From positions 31,544,136-31,608,135 of the forward strand of contig NC_079134.1 in the NCBI RefSeq assembly GCF_945859705.1: 64,000 bases of DNA, in the 5' to 3' direction. The stretch is from Episyrphus balteatus. Taxonomy: Eukaryota > Arthropoda > Insecta > Diptera > Syrphidae. Within the stretch, counting starts at the first letter, position 1, and each line of letters opens with the position of its first letter. Shown here piece after piece: positions 48,081-58,954 of the stretch. The position numbers were made by a program, and so were the translations under genes. The notes beneath the pieces were generated by a model. That model made no database searches. It was given only the letters and a program-made list of their open reading frames with translations, and was not told the DNA's origin.

Positions 48081-49662
48081 TTTACAGGTAGGGCAAGTTT
48101 AGGATTCGGAAAATAAATCGAATTCGAGATAACAATTTTACATGACATTACGGCGATGGTAGTTAACAGCTTTTTGTGATTCCCTAGAGGACAAATTGAA
48201 ATTTTTTTTTAACGACCAAAACTAACGGTACCTGTCATATAACGGAAATAGAAAAGTTAATTTTTTTCAAAAACCGCTCTAAATTTGATTAAAATTTGGA
48301 TTAAAATCTTTGTGTGTAGAGCAACACATAAAAGCTTCCTTTAGAAATAAAAAAAATATTTTTTTTTACCGTCATTAACGGTACCTGCGATAGAACGTTA
48401 TTTTTTTTATTCATGAATTTCTCGTTAACGAAAAGCAGATTTCGACCAAAATTTTTATATAGAAACGTTAAAACAATCATTATATACGAGGTGTCCCACA
48501 GTCACCGCCCCAAATGAAAACCATCGATTCCTGAGGTCATTTTAAGTCGAAAAACTTAAGTGGCAATTTTCTCGTTTTCGTCCCGTTTTCGAGTTATGAC
48601 GTTTTTAATGATTTTTGCTCTCTTTTCCTTTAACTGGTCTTATCTTTGCCAAACGACTTCTGATTCGAATGATTTTTTTATTACAGTTTAATTTTGTCTC
48701 AAAACTTTTTTTTCTGCGGATAACCGTTTCTCCGCCATTTTGCATCAAACACAATTTTCTTTGTTTTTTAAGTTTGTTTTTTTCTTAAAAAAAAAAATAA
48801 AAAATAAGAATTTAAAAAAAAAAATTAATTTTTGTAATAAAAAATTTATTTAAATGAATTAAAAACTTTTCTGAGCTATTGTGGTTAAGAAAAGAACAAA
48901 TAGGTAGAAAAAGTTTTAATTAATTTAAATTTATTTTGCATTTAAAAATTTTTTTTTTAATTCACTCAGTTTGTTTATTTTTTTAATTACTTTCAGTAGT
49001 CTTTTTTATGAAAAAAAACTTATTTTTTTTAAGAAAATAAACTGTGCTTTAATAATAAGCGCAAAAAATTGATACTCAATTGAAAATTGTGTTTGATGAA
49101 AAATGGCGGAGAAATGGTTATCCGTAAAAAAAAAAAGTTTTGAGACAAACTTAAACTGTGATAAATTCTTGATTGGTTGTAAAAAAAAATCATTCGTATC
49201 AGACATCGTTTGGCAAAGATAAGACCAGTTAAAGGAAAAAAGACCAAAAATCATTAAAAACGTCATAATTCGAAAACGGGACGAAAACGAGAAAATTGCC
49301 ACTTAAGTTTTTCGACTTAAAATGACCTCAGGAATCGATGGTTTTCATTTGGGGCGGTGACTGTGGGACACCCTGTATATTTTTTAAATTTTTCAAAAAC
49401 ACATTTTTAGACTTAAAAAATATGTACCTATTTAAATTAATTTTTTTTTTTTTGAAAAATCAATTTTTTGAAAATGGGCTGGTGAATTTTATTGAAATTG
49501 CGTTTTTATGTGTTGAATAATATTTTTTTTTACACTAAGTAGTCTTATGAAATTCTTTAAAATATTAAATTTTTCCTAATTTTGTTCAGTTAAAAGCTTT
49601 AACATTAGAGCTACTTTTACCATAAGAGCAAGTAAGTGGGACCACAGTCGTGCATTTTATTT
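48081..49662 (+). mobile_element. GCAAGTA-flanked dispersed repeat, copy 4 (divergent), split by an inverted-repeat element
   Basis: Starts ACAGGTAGGGCAAGTTT and ends CATAAGAGCAAGTAAGTGGG followed by CAGTCGTGCATTTTATTT. The body keeps only weak matches (ACATTACGGCGATGG, AAAACCGCTCTAAATTTGAT) to the other copies. The 48487-49375 element is inserted into it. Confidence 0.6.
48487..49375. mobile_element. 889-bp inverted-repeat element with GGTGTCCCACAGTCACC ends
   Basis: The left end CGAGGTGTCCCACAGTCACC and the right end, read inward, CAGGGTGTCCCACAGTCACC begin arms of about 290 bp that share AAATTGCCACTTAAGTTTTT, TTCGACTTAAAATGACC and AAAATGGCGGAGAAA(T/C)GG. TA flanks both sides (48485-48486 and 49376-49377). 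The spacer is about 310 bp of A/T-rich sequence. No transposase is present. It is the second long hairpin of intron 2. Confidence 0.85.
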
Positions 49663-50199
49663 CTCTTAGTTTGACAAAGCTAGACTGTTTTTGAATGCCC
49701 TAAGGCCCTTAACATAGTTAATCCAGATTTTGGGTTATATTTCAAAATATTTATGTAGTTTGACTTTGTTCAACAAGAAGGAGAAATGCTAGGTCCCGAA
49801 AAAATTGTCTTCGTTTTTGCCAACCCTGACACAGCAGCGTGTATTAATAGCGACTTTTAGCTCGTATTAAGCGTATTTAAGGAAGCAAAAATTTACAATA
49901 TTTTGTACCATTTTCACAAACGCTGCTGAAAATTAAAAAGTTTCGGACCGATAACACTACCTTGTGGAACATCACCATTTATTTATTGTCACTAAAACAC
50001 ATCGAACATTTTGTTGATTCTTTTCACTTCAAATTTTCAAGTCAAGAACATCATTTTGAAACTCAATTTAAGTCACATATCCGACGTAGTTGTGCATTAA
50101 ATTCAGTTTAAAGTTTTTTAATTGAAATTTAGACAAAAAAAAAACATAAAAAAAAAAATAAAATTAAATTTCCCCAGTGGTTTCAATACATTCTCCCTT

Positions 50200-51460
50200 C
50201 CAGATTATTTAGCTTGGAAATTACGTGAGAACGTTTTTTTTCTTTCTTAACTTACTGCCACTGTCCACATTAATATTAAAGTTTCAATCCTTCCTCAGTT
50301 AGTGTGCGGTGCAGTTTTATTCGGTTATGGAAATTTCTTATGTCCCATCTGCACAAAAGAAAAAGCAAAAAAAAATAGAACACTAGATGCAAATCCTTCC
50401 GGCAGCAGTCCTGAATCCTGAATAAGAACAAAATTTCCATTCTAATCTTCTGACAAACTTCTCAAGTGACACATTGATTTATTAAAGTTCGATTAATTCT
50501 TTTTTTTTCTCTCTGTCTTTTTTTGATCTTCTGACCTTAGTTTTTCGATTTATACACTTTTTTTTTCTTCCTCTTCCACAATAATATCTCCTCTGCGTAT
50601 ATCATAGTCCTGGGGTATCTTCGTCCTCTCATGCACACTTGCACACGCCTTGATAATATCAACTTTACTCTTTCTCTGTGTGTGGAGAGTGTACCGATAG
50701 GATAATACCGGGTCGGAGTTCACTTGCCTTGCTAAGTCGAATTTCTTGTTCGACATCCCAGTCACTATATCCAAGAATTGGGTCAACTGGTGTAGGCTAA
50801 AGTGGAGGTGGGTGGGCAATGCTGGGTGTGGGAGGAAAAGTGAAGTTGAAGTGGGTAGTGGAAATTGTGTATATGTACATTTGTGTACGTATGCAATGCA
50901 ATTCTATGAGTAAGGGTTTCGTCGGAAAAGCGAAATTGATAATGATTTCCTGTCGAACACAGGAGAGAAATTATCTGAAAACAATTTTGCGAACCGTAAG
51001 AACGAAACGAACGATACTAAATCGAGCGCTTTTTCACTTGAATATGTCGAAATCGAGAGGCGAACGCCCAATCACCCAATTGGCAGTAGCATTTAAGCTG
51101 GCCAAAGCAACCATTTCCACAATGACTCTTTCTATGTAGTCGAAGTCGTAGTTGGTTGGTTTTGAGATGATATGGATATCGTTTTGTTGTGGTTCGGAAT
51201 TTTTTTGTTTTAGTTTCTTCTTTTCTTGTTTTTTTTTTTTTTTAAATTTTTTTTCTGTATTTTTTTTGCCATTCCATTCTCGCCTTTATATTCGACCCGG
51301 TTTCAAACAAACAGTTAACTCTGCTATACATAGCAATTTCCGTTTTAAGGCGAAATTTTGCTCAGCATATCGAAACAATGGCGGAAGACAAAGTGATTGC
51401 AAGAACAGCCGTTTGGAAAATTAGAGAATACTAAAAGCGAGGGAGGCAAAAATTGTGTTT
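50200..51460. other. Apparently unique, less AT-rich island in intron 2
   Basis: The composition differs from the flanking repeats, with GTGGGAGG, CGAAATCGAGAGGCGAACGC and other non-repetitive blocks. Open frames of 89 codons (minus, 50550-50819) and 106 codons (plus, 50819-51139) abut here. Neither resembles a known family, and they are not claimed as genes. It could be an intronic regulatory region or an alternative first exon region. Confidence 0.35.
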
Positions 51461-52197
51461 GGTTTTATTTCCACAAAAAAAAAAAAAAATAACAAAAATG
51501 TGATAAGTAGCGATGTTGGTTCATGTAGTTGAGAATTTTTGTGTTTTTTTTTTTCTAGTTCAGTTGAGTTGATTGGGGTTAAAGCTTACCCTTTTATTAG
51601 ACAATCACTCTTGACTGGAACGATGTAAGATAGAAATCGATTTGCTTTTGTGAACATTTTTCAAATTTTTTCGTTCTTAATTGAAAGTTAGATAAATATA
51701 TTGTTAAAAAAAAAAAACACTCGGACTAAACACAGCGGGTATTAAAATCAAGTGATTCTCTTGTTGAAAAAAAGTTTTATTGCGCTTACAAAAATTTGAA
51801 AATTGTTTTAGGGTTAAAACGTTATATTTTTTAAAATAAATTTTCTTAAACCTATCCTTACTGCAAAACCTCAAAATTAGTACCTGAAAAACGTTAATCG
51901 AAATGGTGGCGATCTCTTCAAAAAGATTGAAGGGGTCTTGAAATAGTATCAATGTATCTATATGATGCATTATTGCATTAAGATAGTAGATTTTAAATAA
52001 ATCAAATTTAGCTAACTTTATTTCTTTGTTCAGAGACCAATTCCTACCAAAAAATGCTCTGTATGCAATTATGCATGTCCGAAATAGCTAACACATAAGT
52101 AATTTTTCCTTTTGTTTTTAATACGCTTTTATTAGCTTCGCTTGTAACTAACTAACAATGTAATAAAATCTTGTAACTAAATTTTGACCCACTTCCA

Positions 52198-52445
52198 CTT
52201 ATCGTATCGAATTGAAACATTGTACATATGTGTAGTTCGGATGACAACAAAATATTTTTGCGGTTCGGGCCTTTGGGAGGGGCATTGGGGGGTCAAAACA
52301 CCTCAAATCAATTTTAGCCTACTTTCAATTATCGTATCGACATGAAACTTTGTAGGTACATAGATGTAGTTCAGATGACTTCACAATATTTTAGTGGTCC
52401 GGACCCTTGGGAGGGTTATTGGGGGTCGAAACACCCCAAATCAAT
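52198..52445. repeat. Two tandem units of about 130 bp
   Basis: ATCGTATCGAATTGAAACAT at 52201 recurs as ATCGTATCGACATGAAACTT at 52331. GTAGTTCGGATGAC/GTAGTTCAGATGAC and TTGGGAGGG follow at the same spacing. It adjoins TAGCTTCGCTTGTAACTAAC at 52135. Part of a larger unidentified repeat. Confidence 0.8.
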
Positions 52446-52491
52446 TCAAGCTTATTATCGCAGATAAAATAAAAAGTAAAAATTAAAATAT

Positions 52492-53390
52492 CTAGTTTAA
52501 AAAACTTAAAATACGCTTTTATCACGCACTAAAAGCTATAAAGTAATTTAATTGACTTATTGGAAATGTTAAGATCAAAAAGCGTAGAGCACAATTGCGT
52601 GTAATTTTATAAAGTTTTTTTTTTAAATTTTTTTCAATTCAATTTTTTATTTTCATGTTCAGTTTGATTACATAGGTATAATCCATTTCCAATAAGCCAA
52701 TTAAATTATTGGGATCGGGTCAAAATTCTGCTTTTCAAAATCCTGCTTTTTTAACAAAAATTCTGTTTTTCAAAATTCTGCTTTTTTTTCTATTCTGCTT
52801 TTCAAAATTCTGCCAGTCTTATACTTAAACAAAAAAATTCTGCCAGTTCTGTTTTTTTTTATAGCATATGCGCTAACCAAAGAAAAATACACCTCATCAA
52901 TGTAATTCAACATTGGTACCTACTTTCCTAAATTTTTTTGTTTAAGTGTCACAAATGTTTTTTTAAAATGCATAGACTGACTTTCTTTCAAATAAAATCT
53001 ATAACTTATTGGAACCGATGTTGTTTGATACAAGATATTTCTTTTCTTATTAAAATTTTTGAATATTCATCTTTATTTGACAAATTAAAAAATTTTAAAT
53101 TATTTTCGGAAATGTTTAGTATTAAAAACCTTTTCTTAACATTTTCAAATTTATTCATTTATAAAACAAAAATTAATATGCATTCAAAGAATGACAAATT
53201 ATTTAGGTAAGTAATCAAATAAGCAGATAATTTTTCAAGAAGATGATTTTACAGAATTTTGCAAAAGCGCGCGCTTTTTAACATTTTCCAAACCCTTTTT
53301 TTAATTTTTGGCAGAATTTTGGCCCCAACCCAAATTATTTTATAGTTTTCAGTGCGTGATAAAAACGTATTTTAAGTTTTTTAAACTATA
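52492..53390. mobile_element. Palindromic MITE interrupted by a foldback-like element
   Basis: The left arm (52492-52577: AAAAAACTTAAAATACG, TTTATCACGCACTAAAAGC, GACTTATTGGAAATG) is mirrored by CATTTCCAATAAGCC (52684 on) and, beyond the insert, by TTTCAGTGCGTGATAAAAAC and CGTATTTTAAGTTTTTT (to about 53390). The insert 52711-53331 lies in the right arm. Removing it restores a simple hairpin of about 270 bp. Confidence 0.75.
52711..53331. mobile_element. Foldback-like element with AAAATTCTGC arrays, copy B, 8-bp TSD
   Basis: The left end GGGATCGGGTCAAAATTCTGC-type array and the right end GGCAGAATTTTGGCC...AACCC are inverted. The duplication AAATTATT flanks it (52703-52710 and 53332-53339). The centre is nearly identical to copy A (34570-35190). 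Near the right array a segment of about 40 bp (AACATTTTCCAAACCC) is inverted relative to copy A, next to a GCGCGCGC palindrome. Confidence 0.8.
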
Positions 53391-54189
53391 TATTTTTTGG
53401 TAACTTTTTTGATAAAAGTTTCTAACAGCCATACTTTTGGATAGGATTTTGATTGAAAACACCCAAAACATGCAGAATTATATATGTATGTGTAAAACTA
53501 CATTATTTATTCATATTCTTAAATCGTTTTTATAAATGACATTAATTGATTATTATTTTTTATATCACAAAGTAAAACGAAATATTTTTAAGATTATTAT
53601 TGCTTTGCAGCACCATTTGTCCGTTAGATGATTAAAATGTTGAATTTTGGTTCTATGCGTCAAATTTCCTAGGACAACTTTTATTAATGAATTTATATAA
53701 TGCATATTATATAAGAGATGTACAAATTTTTAAAGAATATTCAGTATAAGTAGTGGTGTTAAGAAAAAAAATATTTAAAAATAGCTGACTTTAGTGTGTT
53801 TTTAAGATATTTGAATTTCAGTTTTTGAGTTATGAACATATCTGGTTTTGAGTATATTTGTATATTAAAAAAAAAAATGGATTATTTTTTAACCGAAACA
53901 TATGTATGTATGTATATGTATAAGTATATGTTTCCTTGATGTGTGCCTATTATTTTTATTGGAAAATGAGATAAAACCTTTAATTTAATATATGTAATTT
54001 TGATTTAAAAAAAGGCCTGAACATCAAATTTTCCACATCCATGATATTGACAAATATTCTCGCAAAAAAAAAAACAGCTCTTAATGTTAACACATAGGTA
54101 ACTTTGTAAGAACAGTAGAGAATGATGGGTTACCAGAAAGGTCCTCATCTCTTTCCCATTTTTCATAAAATTTCTATATTCACCCTTAT

Positions 54190-54857
54190 TAGGGTTGCCA
54201 GCCGTCCGGGTTTTCCTGGACATGTACTCTTTTTTGGCTGTGTGGGGGACTTCCGGGATAATTTCTGTCAACTGTCCGGGATTGTACTCTTTTCTAGCCT
54301 TTAAGTATCTCACTACTTGTATGCTACTCTTAATTAATTTAGCCCTAATTTTTCAATCGTCAGTTAGACTATCATAAGAATAAATGTCAATATAAAAAAA
54401 ATTTTTATTCCTAGGAATAAGCACTGAGGTTTATCTGACTATTGAAAAATTGGCCCTTATTATTCAAAAAACGAATCGAGTTCATTAAAAGCGAGGCGTT
54501 TTTATTTTGGTTTTTTATCTGCTCAATTCTGTTTTGTATTCTGTTCCAATATAATCAAAACTCAAAAATATAGAATATGGCAAAATTTTAAACGATTAAG
54601 GAAAATCTAAAGCCACTTAAGTAAGTTGCTAAGTCAAAAAGACCATTTCTTTACTTAGTAACTTACTAAAAATTTTATTTGCATTTAACTAAATCGTTTA
54701 AAATTTTTTAATAGGATTGTTCGGTTATTTTTTTTTTTAAATTATGCATTTTTTTTGTCCTAGTTTTGTACTCTTTTTTTTGTCCTTATTTGTCCGGGAA
54801 AGTCCGGGATTTTGCATCTCGATTACTAGTTTCGTTAAAATATACCTGGCAACCCTA
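54190..54857. mobile_element. hAT-like MITE with TAGGGTTGCCAG ends
   Basis: The left end TAGGGTTGCCAGCCGTCCGG and the right end CTGGCAACCCTA are inverted. GTCCGGG and TGTACTCTTTT occur near both ends. The flanks CCCTTATT and ACCTTATA agree only partly, so the 8-bp duplication is decayed or the end is off by a base. No transposase is present. Confidence 0.65.
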
Positions 54858-55224
54858 CCTTATAGTGACTTGAAACTGTCAATCAATTGTTGATACCTAA
54901 ATACTGAAATTTGGAATGTTAAAACCTAATTTGTATGGAAACCGGTCAACTTTTGAATGGAATTTTTCAATTATATTTCAATTTCTATTGAAATTTCTCT
55001 GTTTGCAAAAGTTTTGTTAATTAAGTAATAAGATATCGAATTTTTTTTTTGTATCAACTATCAATTGATAGTTGTAAATAGCAATAAGGTTGTATTTCTT
55101 TCAACGCCAACGATACAAAAGTTTAAAGATTCACTTAATTTATTCTCATTACACTCTTTCCTTCACCAAATTACCTACAACCAAAAAAAAAATCATGTGT
55201 GCAATTTACACGTGGTAGAAGTGA

Positions 55225-57650
55225 AACCTTAAATAATCATTTTTCTTGAAAAAAAAAATAGAAAAATCTACCTATTTTTATTCTATCACCTTCAAATATG
55301 TACATGTTTTTTATATGACAACCTATATAAATTTTATATCATCTGAAAGCTTTTTGTCTTAGCTCAAAATATATATATCGATCAGGTCTATGGTCTATCT
55401 ACAATAAGAGCTAGAATTTTTTGAACTCGATCAATTTCCATAAAAAAAAGCGAAAAAAACACGGATTTTTATCTTCTCACGCTATTAAATGCATTTTTTC
55501 CCTTACAACCTATACAAAATTTAATACCATCTGAAAGCTTATTGTTTTAGCTCAAAATATATATATCGATCAGACCTATGAGACATCTACAAAAAGAGCT
55601 AGAATTTTTTAAACTCGATGAAATTTCATCCCAAAAGCAAAAAAAAAACATTTCTTTTTACACTTCGCGTCACTTGAATAGAAACAACATTTTTTCTTTA
55701 GAAAATAGCGATTGGCGCTTTGGTGAGGTAACTAACTAGATTTTTGGTTTTGCATTTTCAAAGAGCAACTTTTAACAAACAATGTTGTAAAAACAAAAAA
55801 CCCAAAACAGAAACCGTATGGCTTCTAGTTGCGTTTTTTCGCATTACCTCACATAAAACAGTATTTTTTTTGCGTCACTTGAATAGAAACAAGCTCTTAA
55901 ATTAGATAAAAATGATGAAAAATCATGGAAAACACTAATTATAGTAAAGCAATATTAAGCTTTGACATTATTTGCACATTATAACCAATTATGGGCTACG
56001 AGCTACCAATAGGCACCACAGAAAATACATAAATAGAATTTAACATTGAAAATGCACTTCTACTGTACACAATCGTGGACCTAATTGGAGAAAGTGATAA
56101 AAGTGATTGGTAACTTCTTACAAATTAAGAAAATCACATTTTCTACAATTTAAGGATTGAATAAGTGAAATAAACTTTCGTTTTTATCCGGAAAGCATCT
56201 GTTTTGTTTTTATTGCGTTGTTTTTTCTTGAACTATCCTTGTGCAATCTCTAAGACGGTTGTTCTTCCACGTTCCTAAACTTGCCAAGAGCTTCTACCAT
56301 TATTTCTTTGTAAAAGTTAGCATCTGTTTTTGAAGCGTGAAGCTTCAATTTTGCTATTGCACATCATAAAAACAAAGCGTATTACTATAACACATTTTAG
56401 TGCCCTTTATTGGCGATGCGATAAAGGTTATTCTTTTATAAACCAATGAAATAGGGCTAATATTAACGTGGTCCATCTGAGTTGGTATGTTTTCCTTTAA
56501 AAAACCACTCTTTACCTCACTACTTTTCAGTTCGAATGCAACTATAAAATAGTAAACTTTTTTGTAATCTTAGAAGAACTTAAAATGTTGTTATTTTGCA
56601 TTTTGAGGCTTTTTTAATGTTGTGCACCTTTTATAACTTCCAGGATGGAACAAACCAACACGTTTCCATCGCACTAACACCACGTTTTTGACCGATTTTA
56701 GCGGCAAAGTGAAGAAAATTGCAGCTAGTTTTTAAGTTATTTTTTTCTCTGCTCGTGACTTGGGTCTCACCTGTCTTATTTTTTGATTTGATCACTAGTT
56801 TACGATATTTTAAAAATTATCTCATCCAAATTTGGCAAATTTTCCAATATCTTTCTCGATTTTGCATAGTGCAGGTGCATTTCCAATGTTAGCTGCTATT
56901 TATGCATTTTCTGTGGTGCCTATTGGTAGCTCGTAGCCCATAATTGGTTATAATGTGCAAATAATGTCAAAGCTTAATATTGCTTTACTATAATTAGTGT
57001 TTTCCATGATTTTTTATCATTTTTATCTAATTTAAGAGCTTGTTTCTATTCAAGTGACGCAAAAAAAAACACTGTTTTTTGTGAGGTAATGCGAAAAACG
57101 CAACTAGAAGCCATACGGTTTCTGTTTTGGGTTTTTTGTTTTTACAACATTGTTTGTTAAAAGTTCCTCTTTGAAAATGCAAAACCAAAAATCTACTAAG
57201 TTACCTCACCAAAGCGCCAATCGCTATTTTCTAAAGAAAAAATGTTGTTTCTATTCAAGTGACGCGAAGTGTATGTTCTCATGCTATTAAATCAATTTTT
57301 TTGTTTGACAACCTATAAAAAATTGTATACCATGTGAAAGCTTATTGTTTCCCCTTGTATAATGATGTACAAATCTTATTTCAAAGATGTCTACAAGAGA
57401 AGTTAGAATTTTTTAAAGTCAACCATGTCGAATTTCCAGACTGAGATTACAGTACTTCCTGGTAGCTGGTCATCGCCAACAGATCTCCACAGGTGTTTTG
57501 AGGTATTTTTAAATTTTTTTCAATTTAAGATTGTGTAACTTGTATAGCACGTAACGTTATGTGTGATATATCAAATAAAAGGTTATGTTATCAGCATGCG
57601 TATTAAAGTTAAACCAAATTTGTATGTGCACTAGATCAAAAGATATAACG
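55225..57650 (+). mobile_element. Dispersed repeat with ~185-bp units, split by an inverted-repeat element
   Basis: Units with ACAACCTAT...CATCTGAAAGCTTATTGTTT and ATCTACAAAAAGAGCTAGAA repeat at roughly 185-200 bp before 55660 and once after 57273. The right part (GTCTGGAAATT complement, AGATCTCCACAGGTGTTTT) is homologous, in opposite orientation, to 20205-20800. The 55661-57271 element interrupts it. Confidence 0.7.
55661..57271. mobile_element. 1.61-kb inverted-repeat element with CACTTCGCGTCACTTG ends
   Basis: Arms of about 410 bp start CACTTCGCGTCACTTGAATA on the left and with the complement on the right. They share AACCGTATGGCTTCTAGTTG, GACATTATTTGCACATTATA and GAGCTACCAATAGGCACCAC. TA flanks both sides (55659-55660 and 57272-57273). 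GCGTCACTTGAATAGAAACA occurs twice in each arm, about 205 bp apart, as direct repeats that may be transposase sites. The loop of about 780 bp encodes nothing recognisable. TA duplication suggests Tc1/mariner affinity. Confidence 0.85.
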
Positions 57651-58860
57651 TGTGTTGGAAAAGAACATCTTTTTACCGTTATCTCCGAATTTTGAATATG
57701 AAACTAATTGAAATTTTGTACAATTATAATTTATTGAATTACCTATCTACAGTACAAATTTCAATCATCAATATATTAAAACAAAAAAGTTATAACAAGT
57801 TGAAGTCGTGTCGCGTTTTCGTTTCATCTTGTTTCAAATCACTACAATACTAAAATAGTTTTCACTTCAAAATCTACGTGTTTCGAAAATTACTGAATAT
57901 TATTAAGCATTAAGTAATTATTTTTGACTTCAGCATTAGTTTTATAGCTCAATATTTATAATAAACATGACAGTTCGTTGATATCCTTATAAAACAACAT
58001 TGTCATAAATTTCTTAATCGTGACATCAAGACAAATACTTTCTGTTTGATACAATTTTGATCTAATTATATTGAATGTTTTACGCCAGATAATAATCTCT
58101 ATTGCATGTGGCACGACTCAAGCTCAAAAATCTATGTCAAAACAAACATTTTCATTTCCTAAAATTACTTAAATTATAATTAACAAAAAAAACTCATATA
58201 ACAACCAATTCACATTACTCTTAATAATATGGCCCAACATTTTTAATGACAAGTTATGACACAATATTATAGGAAAAAAAAAGTGTACTATGTTGTATAT
58301 GTTCACTTACAATTCATGGTTATTACTCAACACCACCACCCTTTACATCTCCCCTCATAAAAAAAAAGGAAAAAAGAAAACAACATTATAATACCTATAT
58401 ACTACCTACCCAACAAAGTTATTGCAATTGCAAAGTTGGATATGGAAAATGAAATAAAAATTCATAATTCAATTGAAATTCCCAAGTAAATGGAATGTTA
58501 ATGCGAAATAAAATGCATAAAAACGATTTTCATGCCGCCATTCCTTCGTATACCTACCTAATATAATAAACCGTTGTAATAAAAACACAAGACTGGAGAA
58601 AGCATTTAAAAAATTCCAACCCTCCTTGTATGTAATAAAATGGAGTGTGTTGGAGGAAAAAAAAAAATAAAAAAGGGAGACTTTTTCTTTGCGTTTATAA
58701 GGTAAAAACCTTACAAAACATTAAACCTTACGAAGGACACAAAAAACACTTGTCCGTCTATATTTACAAAACGTACCTTTTTTTTGGTATATTTTGTTCA
58801 TTTAATAAAAAAGTGTTGAAATAATTCAAATATTTATTTTAACCTTGTTTATTTTTCTTT
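57651..58860. other. Intronic stretch before exon 3
   Basis: AT-rich, without recognised repeats or genes, ending in the pyrimidine tract of the exon 3 acceptor. Confidence 0.5.
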
Positions 58861-58871
58861 TTTTTTTACAG

Positions 58872-58954
58872 GTTGCTGTTTTGTGACATATTTCGCCCGA
58901 AAATCTGCCTTAAGAGCACAAGATGCTTTACACAATGTGAAAACCTTAAATGGG
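58872..58954 (+). CDS. CELF/Bruno-family RNA-binding protein, coding exon 3 (second half of RRM1)
   Basis: The 83-bp exon starts after a TTTTTTTACAG acceptor. Its first two bases (GT) join the G left by exon 2 to make the Gly of RNP1, giving KGCCFVTY, which fits the RNP1 consensus with its two aromatic contact positions (F and Y). The rest reads FARKSALRAQDALHNVKTLNG, the second helix and last strand of a CELF-type RRM1. The CCFVTY and AQDALHN segments are hallmarks of the family. The exon ends at codon GGG, phase 0, before a perfect GTAAGT donor (58955-58960). RRM2, the divergent linker and RRM3 are expected downstream, beyond the window. The exon is far too short to be found by ORF length and was recognised from the RNP1 continuation. 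The joined partial protein is about 181 residues. Confidence 0.95.

Larger units (their letters stand above)
33596..58871 (+). other. Intron 2 of the CELF/Bruno gene (25.3 kb)
   Basis: This intron lies between the GTAAGT donor and the TTTTTTTACAG acceptor at 58861-58871. It interrupts the RNP1 octamer of RRM1. It is heavily colonised by mobile DNA: a hAT element, three AT-rich hairpin MITEs, a piggyBac-type MITE, two foldback-like elements, a hAT-like MITE and three long inverted repeats, each listed separately. Apparently unique stretches without recognised repeats are 38940-39990, 43300-44770, 46050-48080, 49670-52100 and 57650-58870. None of them contains a supported gene. Confidence 0.85.

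Noticed and set aside
50550..51139. 89- and 106-codon frames on opposite strands
   Set aside because: Not low-complexity, but no known motif and no evidence of transcription; kept only as a note on a unique island.
56080..56860. Possible Tc1-like transposase remnant in the loop of the 55.7-kb element
   Set aside because: A few residues on the minus strand vaguely recall a DDE C-terminus, but stops are frequent and no diagnostic motif is clear.
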